Assembly (NCBI GenBank): GCA_016748015.1
Contig: JAAOMT010000230.1
Coordinates: 133,795-197,794, forward strand
DNA: 64,000 nucleotides
From: Geosiphon pyriformis
Taxonomy: Eukaryota; Glomeromycota; Glomeromycetes; Archaeosporales; Geosiphonaceae
Direction: 5' to 3'
Below the pieces are notes generated by a model. It did no database searches. It had not been told where the DNA came from and saw only the letters and a program-made list of their open reading frames with translations. A program made the position numbers and the translations under genes. Below, piece by piece: positions 33,300 through 45,091 of this stretch (positions are counted from its first letter, which is position 1; the number at the start of each line of letters is the position of its first letter).

Positions 33300-35332
33300 T
33301 TTTTTATTTACAATAAAAATATTAAGATTTAAAAAAAATAAGTTTGTTTTTACACTTTTTTTTTCTGTTTTTTTTTCTAAAACATTTTTTTAATACAAAT
33401 CTATTCATAATTATAAAGTTGGCTGACAGTTCAGTTAAAGTTGTAAATATTGAGAAGAGTAATATAAAAATTTACTCTGGTCAAAAAAAAAACTATAATA
33501 TTTATGTCTATAATTTAAAAAACTTCAATAAATATTTCAAGAAACTTACTGTTAAGTCTAGTATTGTAGATTTTTTAATTGAATTTTTGGTAATAAATGT
33601 GTTAAAAAGTAATGATATAATTAAACAATATTTTTGGAACAATAAAGTTAAAAGTAAAAGAGAGAGCTTTAGTAAAACATCTAATCTAAAAAATTTAAAA
33701 AACATAATAGTTAAAAAAACAAGCTATTAATTCAAATAGCTTAAGCAATAATAATAAACCTATGAATAAAATTATGTTTAAAGGAACTTACATCAAAATT
33801 TACAACTTGGTTGTACTCTTTAAGAAAATATTGTTTAGTAAAATAAGTAATAATAAACTTTTTAATTTATTACTGTTTATATTATTAATAGCAGTATAAA
33901 CATAATTTTAAATATCAAAAAAAGTAAAAGTTTTGTATTAGTTAAGTTATTTGTGATAGATGTTGGTTTTGTTGCAATTTTTGACAAGTTTTTAAACTAT
34001 AAAATAGTTTTTTAAAAAATTTTTTACAAAATTGATAATTTTAGAAAAGCATCAATTTTGTCAAAATTTTAAACCATTATTAAAATATTTTTTATATTTA
34101 AACCTAGTTTAAAGGCTGTTAAGCAGCTAGTTGTAAGTAAAAAAATTTTTGTTAATATTAATTTAAAAAAAATTAACAATAAATTAAATTAGAAAATTGT
34201 TGTCAAGAAGATTTTAGTAGATTTTTCTAAATTAGCACTTAAAGTAATATTTTCTAAATTTGTTAAAATTGTTTTTATTAAAACACAGTTAATTGGTCTT
34301 TAGCAGAAAATGTTTTTTAAGTTTAAAAGTTTTAAAATTATTAATTTGGTGTTTTTTAAATAGTCAATTTTTTTAAACAAGAATTTAATATGTATAACAA
34401 AAGCCAATATTAACAAACAGTTGTAAAATAACAAAAATTATTATAATGTTTTTATATATATACTGCCAATAGGCATAATTATTCATAATATTTCTGATTT
34501 AGTTTTATTCTATAGTAAAAAAACATGTATTATTACTTATAATTTAATCTTATATATACAAGTATATTATGCTATTGTGTATTTTAACTTTACCAAAACT
34601 AAAAATGCTGTTATATTTTTGATTCCAGTTTTTAAAGGTGTTAATCTGGCTTGGACTGGGCTTTCTAATCTTATTTGTGTTAAGTATAGAAAAACTGGTT
34701 ATATTTTCAATATTTATAAACCAAGTTTAAAAACTTTTAATTAAAGCTTAAAAAAAATCTTACTAATTTTAACAAAAAGTGTTTTGCCATAATATATACA
34801 AAAAAATAGGCTTTAATATCTCATTTAATCTTTTTTAATAGTATAACATGGGCTTTTGTAATAAATAACAGTTTAAAACATCTTTTTTTTAAGTTATTAA
34901 TTGGTGCTTTTTTGGTAGATATATTGATTAGCAGTTTTAAAAAAAATATTGTTGTTTTAATTTTGGTTTTTAGACTAAACATTTTTGAACACTTCTTAAA
35001 ACTTTTGTCTAATTATGTTATAAATATTTTTTGTCAACTTAATATTTTTTTTCAGTTATTTTTTAATTATATTGTAGAAATATCTATTTTAATACTGTTT
35101 TTGTTATTAGATATAATTATTAATAAGTTATTGCTTATTTTTCCAATTTCATGTGTAATTTTTAATATCTTTTGAAACATGTTTTTTAGTAGATCCAAAG
35201 TTTTAACAGCCAAAATTGGTAGTTTAAAAACTAATATAGTGGTTTTAAAAGATTTAATTAAAATTATTTTAAATAAATTAGAGTCTCTTAATTTAGATAA
35301 TAATATAATATCTTTTTTTTATTTTCAATAAA
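33300..35332 (+). pseudogene. Old LINE-A copy: ORF1
   Basis: The piece 33344-33730 covers the N-terminus (SNDIIKQYFWNNKVKSKRES, then NLKNLKNIIVKKTSY, against NVEHMKNTIVEETSY of the intact ORF1). Near 34250-34330 the RRM-like reading FSKFVKIVFIKTQLIGL is clear. The knuckle region near 34675-34715 reads CVKYRKTGYIFNIY, so three of the four zinc ligands are lost. The C-terminal reading SKVLTAKIGSLKTN is near 35190-35240. The end is near 35330. Strong A/T drift and many stops. Confidence 0.75.
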
Positions 35333-36030
35333 TAATTTAACTTGGAAAATAGCTATGTATAATATTAGAAAAATAAATGTTTTTGCCAAGCAAGATGATA
35401 TTATTAAGTGGTATAAAAAATTAAAAAATAATATTTCAATTATTATTAAAACTAAACTCTATTCTAATGTCAAATTTTGAATTACAAATAAGTTTTTAAG
35501 TATTAAAGTATTTATTTCTGGTTTGAATTCCAGATATTTTAGTATTAGTATTGCTTTAATTATAAATAAACAGTTAGCTAAACATGTTTCAAATATTTTG
35601 AAGATTTTTAATAGGCTTTTATTGATTCATTTATTATTTAAAAACAAAAAATCAGTTTTTGTATTAGGATTGTATACAAATGTATTTTTGAAAAATATTT
35701 AAACCAAGCTGTTATTATTTATTTTTTTATAGTTTGTGTATACAATAAAAGTATTTTTGTTATTTTAAAAGATAACTTTAATAAAAATAGTTTTAAGCAT
35801 AGTGTTAATTTCAAAAAACGTGTTAATTTAGATTTAATTAATTTGTTAATTAGTAGTTTATGTATTAAGTTTTTTATTTAAAAAAACTTTAGAAACATTA
35901 AAAAAACTATTGACTTTATTTTTGTTTTACTTAATTTGGTAAATATGTTAATTAATAAAAAAGTCACATATGTAAGTAAATTTTTCAATACTAATTACAA
36001 TGCTGTTTATATTATTATTAATCTTAATGA
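35333..36030 (+). pseudogene. Old LINE-A copy: ORF2 endonuclease part
   Basis: Reads NLTWKIAMYNIRKINVFAKQ at the start, then ISIIIKTKLYSNVKF, VLGLYTNVFL and KTIDFIFVLLNLVN, then FFNTNYNAVY, matching the APE-type endonuclease of the intact ORF2. The conserved TDH near the end has become TNY. It is cut at 36030 by a solo LTR. Confidence 0.75.
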
Positions 36031-36954
36031 TATTACTAATAGAAATTTGAAATATTATTTAATATAAAATTATTTTTATAATTCTTATCATTAATTAGTA
36101 TATATTATTGTTTCAATTTATTACTTATTATTTTATCAAATTATCTAAATTACTATTTAATTAATAATTCAGTTTATACAGAACACAAATATAACTAAAT
36201 TGTCATGGTCAGATTATATAATACACCAAATTATATAATATTTAAAATTTGCCAAAATATTTAATAATTTAACAAAATATTCAATAGTTTATTGAAACAA
36301 TTAATAATTTGTAAAAATAATTTGTAGTTTGTTAAAATATATTTTTAATTTATTAAAATAATAACAAAGAAAAAAGTACAAGTTTACAGATTAATATTAT
36401 AACAAATTATATAAAAAAAGAACTTTTTTTTCAAAAAAAAATATTTTACTTAGAATTAATCTTTTTTAGACTTAATTATCTTTTTATACTTGTTGTAAAT
36501 CAAATAAAATCAGATTTTAAAAACAACAAATTTTTTGATTATTATATTTAAAATTAATTAGTCATTAATTTCAATAATCTGTTAATAACTCTAAGCCTAA
36601 ACAAAAAACAATTTTTTTAATAAAATTTTTATTTTTTATTTTAAATACATTAGAGTAATTTATAGACAAGATTCTTGTAGAAAAGTTGACTTTTATAGCA
36701 AAATAACTACATATTTTAGTAAGCTTTCAGATAAGTATTTCTTGAAAAAAGTTAACTTTTACTATAAAGTAACTATATAAGTAACTAGCTTAAAGTTGGT
36801 TATTTTACTTATAAGTTTAGTAGTTTAAATTATAAAAGATAATCTAAAAATAAATTCAATTATTAAAAGTTTAATTGTTTTTCATAATTATAAATTAACA
36901 GTAACAAACCATTTACAGACAGTAAAAAAAAGAGACCAAAAACCTTCAATAATA
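36031..36954 (+). mobile_element. Solo LTR of Gypsy family C
   Basis: 924 bp, matching the Gypsy-C LTR in coding orientation along its length: start TATTACTAATAGAAATTTG, middle ATAATTTGTAGTTTGTTAAA, and end AGAGACCAAAAACCTTC. ATGA precedes (36027-36030) and follows (36955-36958), a perfect 4-bp target duplication. No internal Gypsy sequence is present, so it arose by LTR-LTR recombination. The LINE ORF2 reading continues on both sides. Confidence 0.85.
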
Positions 36955-38072
36955 ATGATTTTTTAAATCTAGTTTTAAGAATTTTTTGTATACAACTTAA
37001 TAAAAATTGATAGAAATTTAATATAAAAAATACTAGTAATATAAAATAAAAATTGTTTAGAATTTTAATTTTTAATATTTTATTATGTTTATTAATAATT
37101 TTATTACTGTAAAAAAAATTTTGAACATAAATAAGTTGTAAAATATTGTTCATAAAGTAGTTGTTTCTTTAACAAATAAGATTTTTTCCAAGTTTTAGTT
37201 TAAAATTTACAATAGTGTTTTTCCAAAATCTTTATTTTATTTTTACAAATTGGAATTTTTGGTTTCTAAATTGGTTAAGACATTTTATTTAATTCTAAGT
37301 AACATGTTTAATTTACTTTTAAGACTTTGAATTTTTTTAGATATAAACAATATTTCTGGTATAAAAGTGTTTATTAATTCAGATACTTGTTTTAATACTG
37401 TTTAATTTGCTTTATTAAAGGTTAAAAAGTTGTATTGGAGTTTTAAAATAGTGGAACTTTAGTATGCTAAAAAGATTTTTATTAAATTTGTTATTAATAG
37501 ATAGATAAAAAGTTTTAAAATAAACAAAAACCATACTATTTAAAGTGTTCTAAGGCATTTTTTTTATAAAATAGTATTGGATTATTTGGTTGTTGAAAAA
37601 AAATTGGTATTAAAGTCTAAGTTAATTAAATCTAAAGTAAATTTTATTATAGAAGATTAAATAAATAAACATAAAATATTAAATGTAATGTCTAAAGTAT
37701 GATATTATTAGTATTTTTTTCTAAATTATGTTGTTAATAATACTTTTTTTGGTATCATGTCTATTAATTTTGGTAAATTATTAAAGATAATATTAAATTT
37801 GTTTAATAAAAAGCAGTTGACTTTTCTGATATCTTAAATAAGTTATGAAAACATTATAACAGAATAGTATTAAATATGTTTTTAGATCTATTAAACTTGT
37901 GTTTAGTATATAAATTAATTCTATAATCTTAAAAAAAGACTTTAATTTCAATAATCTTTAAAGCTTATGAATTGAAAAATATTTTAATAAATATTTATCT
38001 TATTGCTTTAATTAAAACAGCTTAGAAAGTTTTTTTTAAAATTCTTTTTGATAAGATTTTTTTAGTATACAG
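36955..38072 (+). pseudogene. Old LINE-A copy: ORF2 between endonuclease and RT
   Basis: Resumes with readings such as CIQLNKN and continues through VLDYLVVEKKLVLKSK-like words near 37570-37620 to KNILINIYLIALIKTA near 37975-38025, equivalent to VLMNTRPIALIETAR of the intact ORF2. It is cut at 38072 in the RT N-terminal region (SLVYS against SMACS) by the non-autonomous Gypsy. Confidence 0.7.
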
Positions 38073-38402
38073 TGTTATAAGTAATTATTTAAAATATTAA
38101 AACAAATAACAAACTTATAACTTAGTATTTAATAGCTGATAATATTGATAATTTCTAAAGGTTTTGGAATTTGAAAGTTTTGGTTAAGTTTTTTGTATAA
38201 TGAACAGAGATTCAATTAATAATTTTTTCTGTGAATTTTTTTCTTTAGTGTGGTAGCAGATTTATTCTGACAGTTATGTCTTTTTAGTAAACTATCCTTA
38301 AATTTTTACCTTTATTTCTGGGTTTTTTACCAAGCTATCCTTAATATCAAATACTTAGTAATTAATTTCTTTAATTAATTAGTAAATAACAAAGAAATAA
38401 AA

Positions 38403-38403
<1 letters not shown>

Positions 38404-38478
<75 letters not shown>
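38404..38478. repeat. 75-base uninterrupted A run inside an LTR
   Basis: Seen directly. It replaces the A-rich tract found in all related LTRs (e.g. 9220-9250, 41215-41265). Expansion by replication slippage or an assembly effect are both possible. Confidence 0.9.
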
Positions 38479-38480
<2 letters not shown>

Positions 38481-38902
38481 AGAAATTAGTATTCTGTTAA
38501 TAGTCATAATTAAGAACTATTAGTCCAATATAATTAAGTATTAGATTTTATTAACATAGAATGTTGATAATAGAAAAATAATTAATATTTCTTTAATCAA
38601 ATAATAATAACATAAATTTGATAATAATAAATAATTTTACTTTAAGTTATAGAAAATTATTTTTTAAAAAAAAGAGTATTGTTCTAAATTAATTTGAACT
38701 CTATTGAATTCTTCTAGAATTATTTTTTTTGCTTTTAATACTCTCATTATATATATATAATTTATGTTATATAAAATTCCTGGAAATTCTGCAATTTTTC
38801 AAAAGAATCCTGGAATTTTTTATTTTACTATGTTTATTTCTAATTGGTTATTTATTTATTATTATAATTCTTAATTTTTATAAGTAATATTATTTCCTCT
38901 TT

Positions 38903-40860
38903 TTAATATTGAACTCTGTTAAGATCTCCTAAATCTCTTAAATTTATATTGGTATGTGAATAAGATTTCAATTTAATAGCAGTTTTTCTTAGATATTTGA
39001 GATTAAACTTTGTATTAGTATTATATATGTATTTTGGCTTAATACTTTTATCTTTATTGTTGAACCATTTAAGTTTCTGCTTTTTTAAAAAATCTAAGAG
39101 CACAATATATTATTTGGAATTGTAATTAAAGTTTGAATTATTATTATTATTATTATTATAGTAAATGATATTAAAACTGTTGTTGTTATTGTCAGAGTTT
39201 GAATTGCAATTGAATTTCAATTCTGATTCCAAAGCACACTTACTAATTAGTTTTTTTTTTGAGAATTAAATAGATCATATGTGATGATTGATTGTAAATA
39301 AAGTCACAATTATCACAATATTTGAAGTTATTGAGAATTAGATAATGTTTACAGAGTCTAGTGTTTAATTATTTTAAACACTGCTTTTGTTTTTTTTGAG
39401 TAGATGTTAGATCTTAGTAATAGAGTAATTTTTTTCTTAATTCTAACAAGTATAGAATATGCCAACTATTATTTGTTTTTTCTGTAGAGGTGGTGGCTTG
39501 CAATTTGTCCTCTTTTTTTTCTTTTCTCTTGTTATTCCAAAAAAGTATTGGTAACAGTTTATTGTGTTCATTTTTAGCTTATAAGACTTAATAAACTTTT
39601 CAAATAGGTTTTTTTTTTTCAAACTTGATTAGTGGTAATTAGGTGGTAATTAGGTAATAATGTTTGTTTTAAAGTAGTTATAAGTAACAGATATCTGAGT
39701 TTGTTAATTATTTTGACTGGGCTGTAGCTCTTATGTAGTCTAATTGAGCATAATATTGGTTTTAAACAGTCAGTTATTACTAATAAAAGCTTGATATTAT
39801 ATGGCTTCTATGACTAAAATCTTAATTGGTATAATAATGCTATTGACTTTGAACAGAAAGTTATTAATTTTGCCAATAGAAGTTTTTATTGTTTCATTGG
39901 CTATAATAAGTTCAGCACTAGCAGTATAATCAACTTGGTAACCTAATTAATTTATAAGTTGTTATATAATAATACTGTTTGCTAATCTACTATTAAGAAT
40001 TAGCTTAATAGATTGGCTATCAACTTTGGCATTAGTATACATAATGGTTATTAGTTTGGTGTCAAGAATAGCTCTATTAAATAGAGGTGTTATTGCTAAT
40101 TTTTTTAATTCAAAAGAAAAAATAATTGCGAATAACTTGTTTTTAGTAATAGTTGCTGGTAAAATATTATTAATGAATAGTGTTAAGTCAGTTTCCAAGT
40201 TGTTAGATAAGTTGTTTTTTGAGGTAATCAAGAAACTTAAATAGTTTTAAGAATTTGGGTTTTGGGTGTATCTACTTTTTGAACTTCACTATTGTAATCT
40301 TAATGGCTAATTTGATAAACTAGAAATTGATTAGTGCTTTATTATTACTGATTGCCAGTTCTGTTAGATGTGTGTAATTTTTGGTCTTTGATTTTTAATT
40401 GCCATTTAATCTTAATTTTGTGGTGGTGTTTGAATTGGTTGAGATTAATAAATTACTTGTGGCTGTAATTGATAGATTATTAGTACTAAAGTCTAATAAA
40501 CAGAAGATATATATATTGTTTATTATATTATTGGTGTATAATAGGGTTGATATGGTTCTAATAATAAATTGTTAACATAATTTTGGGTTTGAAATTTGTG
40601 ATCAGAGTTTTAATATTGATTTTTTGATTGTTGGCTATTAAATCTAGAATGGCAATCTGCTTTTAGATAGTTTTGTTTATTACAATAATAACAATTATGT
40701 ATTTTTTATTATTATGATTGATTTGATGATAATAATAATAAACATGATAGATTTTGAAAGTGATTGGAGTTTTCTTGATTGTTACAATATTGTAAAAACT
40801 AATAAATTGCTTGATTGTTAGTTAAGTATCTCTCTAATTTCTGGTTGATATTGGTGCTGG
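38903..40860 (-). pseudogene. pol: Fused remnant: dUTPase fragment, Cys-rich module, protease, gag knuckle
   Basis: The piece 39103-38903 is the N-terminal part of dUTPase (FLKKQKLKWFNNKDKSIKPK, TNTKFNLKYL where motif 1 AGxDL is lost) and ends in words resembling the Pol C-terminal end (LRDLGDL, as in Gypsy-D LEDLGDL). This marks a deletion from mid-dUTPase to the end of Pol. The piece 40231-39962 is protease, with LILNSRLANSIII in place of LILDSGSAGSII, so the catalytic Asp is lost. Near 40640-40690 a decayed gag knuckle is seen. Confidence 0.7.
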
Positions 40861-41734
40861 TTTTCTGTTGAATTATATTTTATAGAGAGCATCAAATGTT
40901 ATAAGTGATTATTTAGAGTGTTAAAACAAATAACAAATCTATAACTTGGTGCTCAATAGCTAGTAATGTTAGTAATTTCTGAAAAGTTTGGAGTCTAAAA
41001 ATTTTGGTTGAGTTTTTTATATAATAAACAGAGATTTAATTAATAGTTTCTTTTGTGAATTTTTTTTTTAGTATGATGGTTGGTTTATTTTAACAGTTGT
41101 GTCTTTTTAATAAGCTATTTTTAAATTTCTATCCTTATTTTTAGGTTTTTTATCAGACTATTCTTAATATTAAATACTTAGTACTTAATTTCTTTAATTA
41201 ATTAGTAAATAACAAAAAAATAAAATAAAAAAAAATAAAAAAAATAAAAATAAAAATAAAAAATAAAAAATTAGTATCTTGTCAATAGCCATAATTAAAA
41301 ACTATTGGTTCAATATAATTAAGTATTGAATTTTATTAAAATAGAATATTAATAGTAGAGAAGTAATTAATATTTCTTTAATTAAGTAATAATAATATGG
41401 ATTTAATAATAATAGATAATTTTATTAATATAGGAATGATTTTACTTCAAGTTATAAAAAACTATCTTTTAAAGAAAATAGTATTGTTCTAAATTAATTT
41501 AAACTCTATTGAATTCTCTTGAAATTATTTTTTCTGCTTTTAACATTTTTATTATATATATATAATTTATGTTATATAAGATTCCTGGAAATTCTGCAAT
41601 TTTCCAAAAGAATTCTAGAATTCTGCAATTCTGCAATTTTTCAAGAAAATTCTGAAAATTCTTGTTTTATTACACTTATTTCTAATTGACTATTTACTTA
41701 TTATTATAATTCTTAATTTTTATAAGTAATAACA

Positions 41735-43000
41735 GTAAGCTTAATATTTTTTATAATAATAATTTTTTGGTTTTAAAAAATACAATAATACAATTATTTA
41801 TTTTTTTAATTGAATTAATAATTAAAAATACATTAAAAAATTATGAATTTTGGCTAATTTTGTAAGATATATGTAAAGCATATAATTTTGTGGATTGAAA
41901 ACATTTAAAGTATTAGTTTAAATAAAATTAAAATGTGTGACAAATTTATTAATTTTTTTGGTAATATTTATAACAATTGTATTAATCAAATTATGATTAA
42001 TTTTGGCTTAATAAATAGATATTATGTGTATGATAGACTAGATTAAAATGAAGTTTTTTTGTTTTTTTGTTTTTTTTTGGTATATTTTTTATACTCTTTT
42101 TTTATATAAAATTAAAAACAAAAAAGTATGTATAACTATAAAATTGATTCTAAATTTGTTGTTAAAACTGATTAAATTGAAGTCCAAACTAGTTTGACAA
42201 TATTTTTTATTACTAATATTTTTGTTAATAATACAATTTAAATAGAATATAGTTAAACACTAACCCAATACATTTTGAATATTACAAATAATTTTTTTTG
42301 AATTAATAATATTTTAATCAATAATAACAAAACAGTAACCATTTTAATTAATTATAAAATTATAATTTCTTCATTATTAATCAGTAGTTTGCCAATTTTT
42401 ATAGTAAAAAAATAAATAAATAAATAAATTTGGTTGGTCCGTGCTAAGCATCGCACTTTCATGGAAAAGAATGAATTAATTCTAAAGGATAGTTCCATTC
42501 CTGTTTCTGTGTCTGGGCTGTCTACTACTCTTTCTGCTGGTATGATTAAATTATTAGATATATTTGAAGCTTTTGGTGTTAGTTTTGGGTTGCATAAGGC
42601 TTGTTTGTTTTTTTCTGGCATAGGAAATCTGGTTTCTGTTCATATAGGTGCTTAGTGTTGTCTTGATCGGCCTGAGTGACTGGTCACGTGTAGAAAATGC
42701 ATGATTCACACCTAGATTAGATTATTCAGTTTGATGTATTGTATTAGGTAGTGTTTGGATCTCGCTCATTAAAACTAATAAAAAAAAAAAAAAAAAAAAA
42801 GAATTTCATATATATTTGGGTATTTATTTTTAATAAAAAACTTATTAAAACTTAGTTTAGCTAAAGCTTATTTAGACATTAAATTTTTTGCTAGTGTTGT
42901 TTTTAAAAAAATATTTCTAATAAATAGTTTTTATATTTGGTTTTAGTAATGTTTTATTTTATTATTAATTATAGAATTTAATTTAATTAAAACAAAGTTT
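41735..43000 (+). pseudogene. Old LINE-A copy: RT domain (split by truncated LINE at 42425-42800)
   Basis: Readings LVLKNT and YEFWLIL-stop-DICKAYNFVD near 41770-41900 match LVLKST and LVLQDMQKAYNSVG. Further on, FFGIFFILFFYIKLK, then NNTI in place of FVDDMIW, then INNILINNNKTVTILIN and SLPIFIVKK near 42340-42412. After the inserted LINE piece the frame resumes at 42801 with FHIYLGIYF (HQYLGIFL in the intact copy) and is cut again at 43000 by the young LINE. Confidence 0.75.
42425..42800 (+). mobile_element. 5'-truncated LINE-A copy with 20-base A tail
   Basis: Only the last part of ORF2 (42434-42654: GLSTTLSAGMIKLLDIFEAF, FFSGIGNLVSVHIGA stop) and the 3' UTR are present, ending in A20 at 42781-42800. 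It is inserted in the RT region of the older LINE-A. It resembles the minus-strand copy C-terminus (SGLASGLSAGVVKLLGIADA) more than the young copy (SSVLSDGVVRLLGVANS). Confidence 0.88.
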
Positions 43001-43124
43001 AAAAACTCTTTCTTTTGTTGATCCCCTGACCATAACGAGAGTATAGAGTAGTCAAAGAAATATCTTTCTTTTCCCTTATTCCCTTCTGTTCCCTTCAGTT
43101 ATTTCTTTACATACACCTCTGTTC
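43001..43124 (+). promoter_or_regulatory. LINE-A 5' UTR
   Basis: Starts AAAAACTCTTTCTTTTGTTG, includes CCCTGACCATAACGAGAGTA and a long pyrimidine-rich run (TTTCTTTTCCCTTATTCCC). It is matched by the minus-strand copy at 30712-30800. LINEs usually carry an internal promoter here, but no specific element is recognised. Confidence 0.6.
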
Positions 43125-45089
43125 GTGACAATAGATTCAGTAGGCTCTTCTGCTGGTAGGTCAGCATCTGGTTTGGCTGGTGTGGAGACCCATTCTGGCA
43201 CTAAAAAAAAGGCGCACGTTGAGAGTGTTTACACTCGTGGTTCATCTTACAAGAAAGTGAAGAAACCTGATGATTCTGGTGTTGTTGTGGATTCGTCGGC
43301 TGGCCTTCTGCCTGTGGACATGCTACATGGTGGTGTTGACAACCGGAAGAAATCTTGGGGCAGCGAAATGGACAGCGAGGAATCAAGTGTTGGCAGAACT
43401 TCTAACGTTGAGCACATGAAGAACACAATTGTGGAAGAAACGAGCTACGTCAATTTCGACGCTTCCGGGGATAATGAACTAATGAGTAATGCTACGCCAA
43501 AGGGTTTGAGAACAAGAATGTATGTATTTGAACACCTGCCTAAGCAGCCTTCTTTCGTTGATGTGGGTGGTGCTGGTGACGTTTTGGAGCTCCCTCCTCG
43601 CACGTTCAATGGATTCAATCAGTTGCTGCCAGTCACGTCATGTGATTGGGAGATTCGGAGTTTTATTTCAGTGAAATGTTTTGCATTGGATATTGAACTT
43701 TCTGCTGTTCCTGAGAAAACTGTTAGTGATAAGTTGATTCGTGTGAAAAAAATTTTTTATCAAGTTGATGGTTTTGGAGGGGCTTCGACTCCTTCAAAAT
43801 TTCCTGGAATAAGAAGGTCATCATTTACATCTGAAAAAAGTTTGATTAAGGCAAGAGAAATGGCAATCTGTGAAAAAATTTTGGTAAATGATGATCTAAA
43901 AAAAGTAAACAGCTGTTCAGATCGGGAGGTGATTGTCAAAGAAATCTCAGTGGATCTTCCCAAATCAGTGATTGAGGCAGTGTTCTCCAAGTTTGGCAAG
44001 ATTATTTCAATTAAAGTACAGCTTATTGGTCTTTGGCAAAAGGCCTTAGTAGAATATAAATCATCTGAGATAGCTGATTTGGTCGCGGCTAGATGGTCTG
44101 TGCTCATGGGTAAAGATTCTGTTCGTGTGGCAAGGGCTGTCGATAATAAACAATCATGGGTATTAAGGGATAGGTTTCGGGCTTTGTTGTATACTCTTCC
44201 AAATGGCACGAATGCTCATAATTTGTCTGAATTAGTGAAGGCTTATGGTGGGAAAACTTGTTTTATAGGCCGTAATCCAACTTCATATGTTTGTAATCAG
44301 TGTGCTATAATTTGTTTTGAAAGTGAAGCATCCAAGTTGGCTGCTGTTGGTTCGGTTCCAGTTTTCAAAGGTGTGGGCTTGCGTTGGGCTGGTTTTTCTT
44401 TGGCCAGTTGCACTTATTGCAAACTGTTTGGTCATACTGCTGTTGATTGCTTTGTGGGTAGGGGGTCTGGGGGTCATGGGAAACGTGCAGCAACTTTTCA
44501 GGATAGGGTATGGTTGGCCAATATTTATAGGAAGAAGCAGGCGCCAATTGTCTGCCCAGTTTCTTTTGGTGGAAAGACATGGGCCCAAGTTGCAGGCAGC
44601 TCTCCCTCTCGTGTTGCCTCTTCGGGTGCTTCTGGTGTTGGTTTGATCTCTGGTTCGAAGGCTTTCTCAATGAATTTCTTCTCGTCTGGTGCTGCTGATC
44701 TAGGTGGTTGTCTAGCTGTGCTGAAATGCTCTATAGAAATTCTCTCGGACCAAGTCTCGCTCATCTTAAAGAAATTAAGTTTCGTTGACTTGGTGTCATT
44801 GGCACCCTCTCTTTCAGCTCTTCCTTTGGTGTCTCCAACTGCCGTTGTTTCAGATATAGACTCAGATTTGGCTTTGGATAGTACGTTGTTATCGTCTGTC
44901 TCTTCTCCTCCCAATGTTGGTGAGTCAATTGTTGATTTCAGTCCGAGCAGTTCTAAGGTTTTGACTGCCAAGATTGGTGGTTTGGAGTCGAATATGATGG
45001 CTCTTGAGGCTTCAGTTCGCTCAGTTTTGGATAGATTGGATCATCTGCGTTCTGGATCAGGTTTGTTGGCCTTTCCTCCATCTCAATAA
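43125..45089 (+). CDS. LINE-A ORF1 protein (RRM-like, CCHC knuckle), open
   Basis: 654 codons with no internal stop, the only long intact gene in the window. Residues about 1-130 are low complexity and charged. An RRM-like domain is at about 268-325 (VIVKEISVDLPKSVIEAVFS, KFGKIISIKVQLIGLWQKAL). A second RNA-binding part with TCFIGRNPTSYV is near 380-390. The CCHC knuckle CTYCKLFGHTAVDC is at about 428-441. A C-terminal heptad region (LSDQVSLILKKL, then VRSVLDRLDHL) suggests multimerisation. The role is to bind LINE RNA and form the RNP with ORF2. The first codon of the open frame used here is GTG; the frame is open upstream to a TAG at 43044, with no ATG. The first in-frame ATG is near codon 66. 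So the true start is unsettled. ORF2 begins at or over its stop. Confidence 0.88.
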   Translation: MTIDSVGSSAGRSASGLAGVETHSGTKKKAHVESVYTRGSSYKKVKKPDDSGVVVDSSAGLLPVDMLHGGVDNRKKSWGSEMDSEESSVGRTSNVEHMKNTIVEETSYVNFDASGDNELMSNATPKGLRTRMYVFEHLPKQPSFVDVGGAGDVLELPPRTFNGFNQLLPVTSCDWEIRSFISVKCFALDIELSAVPEKTVSDKLIRVKKIFYQVDGFGGASTPSKFPGIRRSSFTSEKSLIKAREMAICEKILVNDDLKKVNSCSDREVIVKEISVDLPKSVIEAVFSKFGKIISIKVQLIGLWQKALVEYKSSEIADLVAARWSVLMGKDSVRVARAVDNKQSWVLRDRFRALLYTLPNGTNAHNLSELVKAYGGKTCFIGRNPTSYVCNQCAIICFESEASKLAAVGSVPVFKGVGLRWAGFSLASCTYCKLFGHTAVDCFVGRGSGGHGKRAATFQDRVWLANIYRKKQAPIVCPVSFGGKTWAQVAGSSPSRVASSGASGVGLISGSKAFSMNFFSSGAADLGGCLAVLKCSIEILSDQVSLILKKLSFVDLVSLAPSLSALPLVSPTAVVSDIDSDLALDSTLLSSVSSPPNVGESIVDFSPSSSKVLTAKIGGLESNMMALEASVRSVLDRLDHLRSGSGLLAFPPSQ

Positions 45090-45091
45090 GT

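Larger units (their letters stand above)
38073..41734 (-). mobile_element. Non-autonomous, internally deleted Gypsy (A/D type)
   Basis: LTRs at 38073-38889 and 40897-41734 enclose only about 2.0 kb. The interior goes from the polypurine tract straight into the middle of dUTPase, then the Cys-rich module, protease and the gag zinc knuckle, and then directly to the primer binding region. RT, RNase H, integrase and most of gag are absent. The flanks read ACAG and GTAA where the intact LINE has GCAA, a 4-bp duplication with transitions only. LTRs are diverged, so it is old. It would have depended on proteins from relatives. Confidence 0.8.

Noticed and set aside
34912-35175. 87-codon hydrophobic open frame in AT-rich DNA, possibly a membrane protein
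   Set aside because: It lies in the right place and frame for the C-terminal part of the old LINE ORF1; hydrophobicity is due to T-rich codons (Phe, Ile, Leu).
44283-44971. Minus-strand frames of 100-150 codons under LINE ORF1
   Set aside because: Shadows of the intact ORF1 on the plus strand; low complexity and no conserved counterpart in the other copies.
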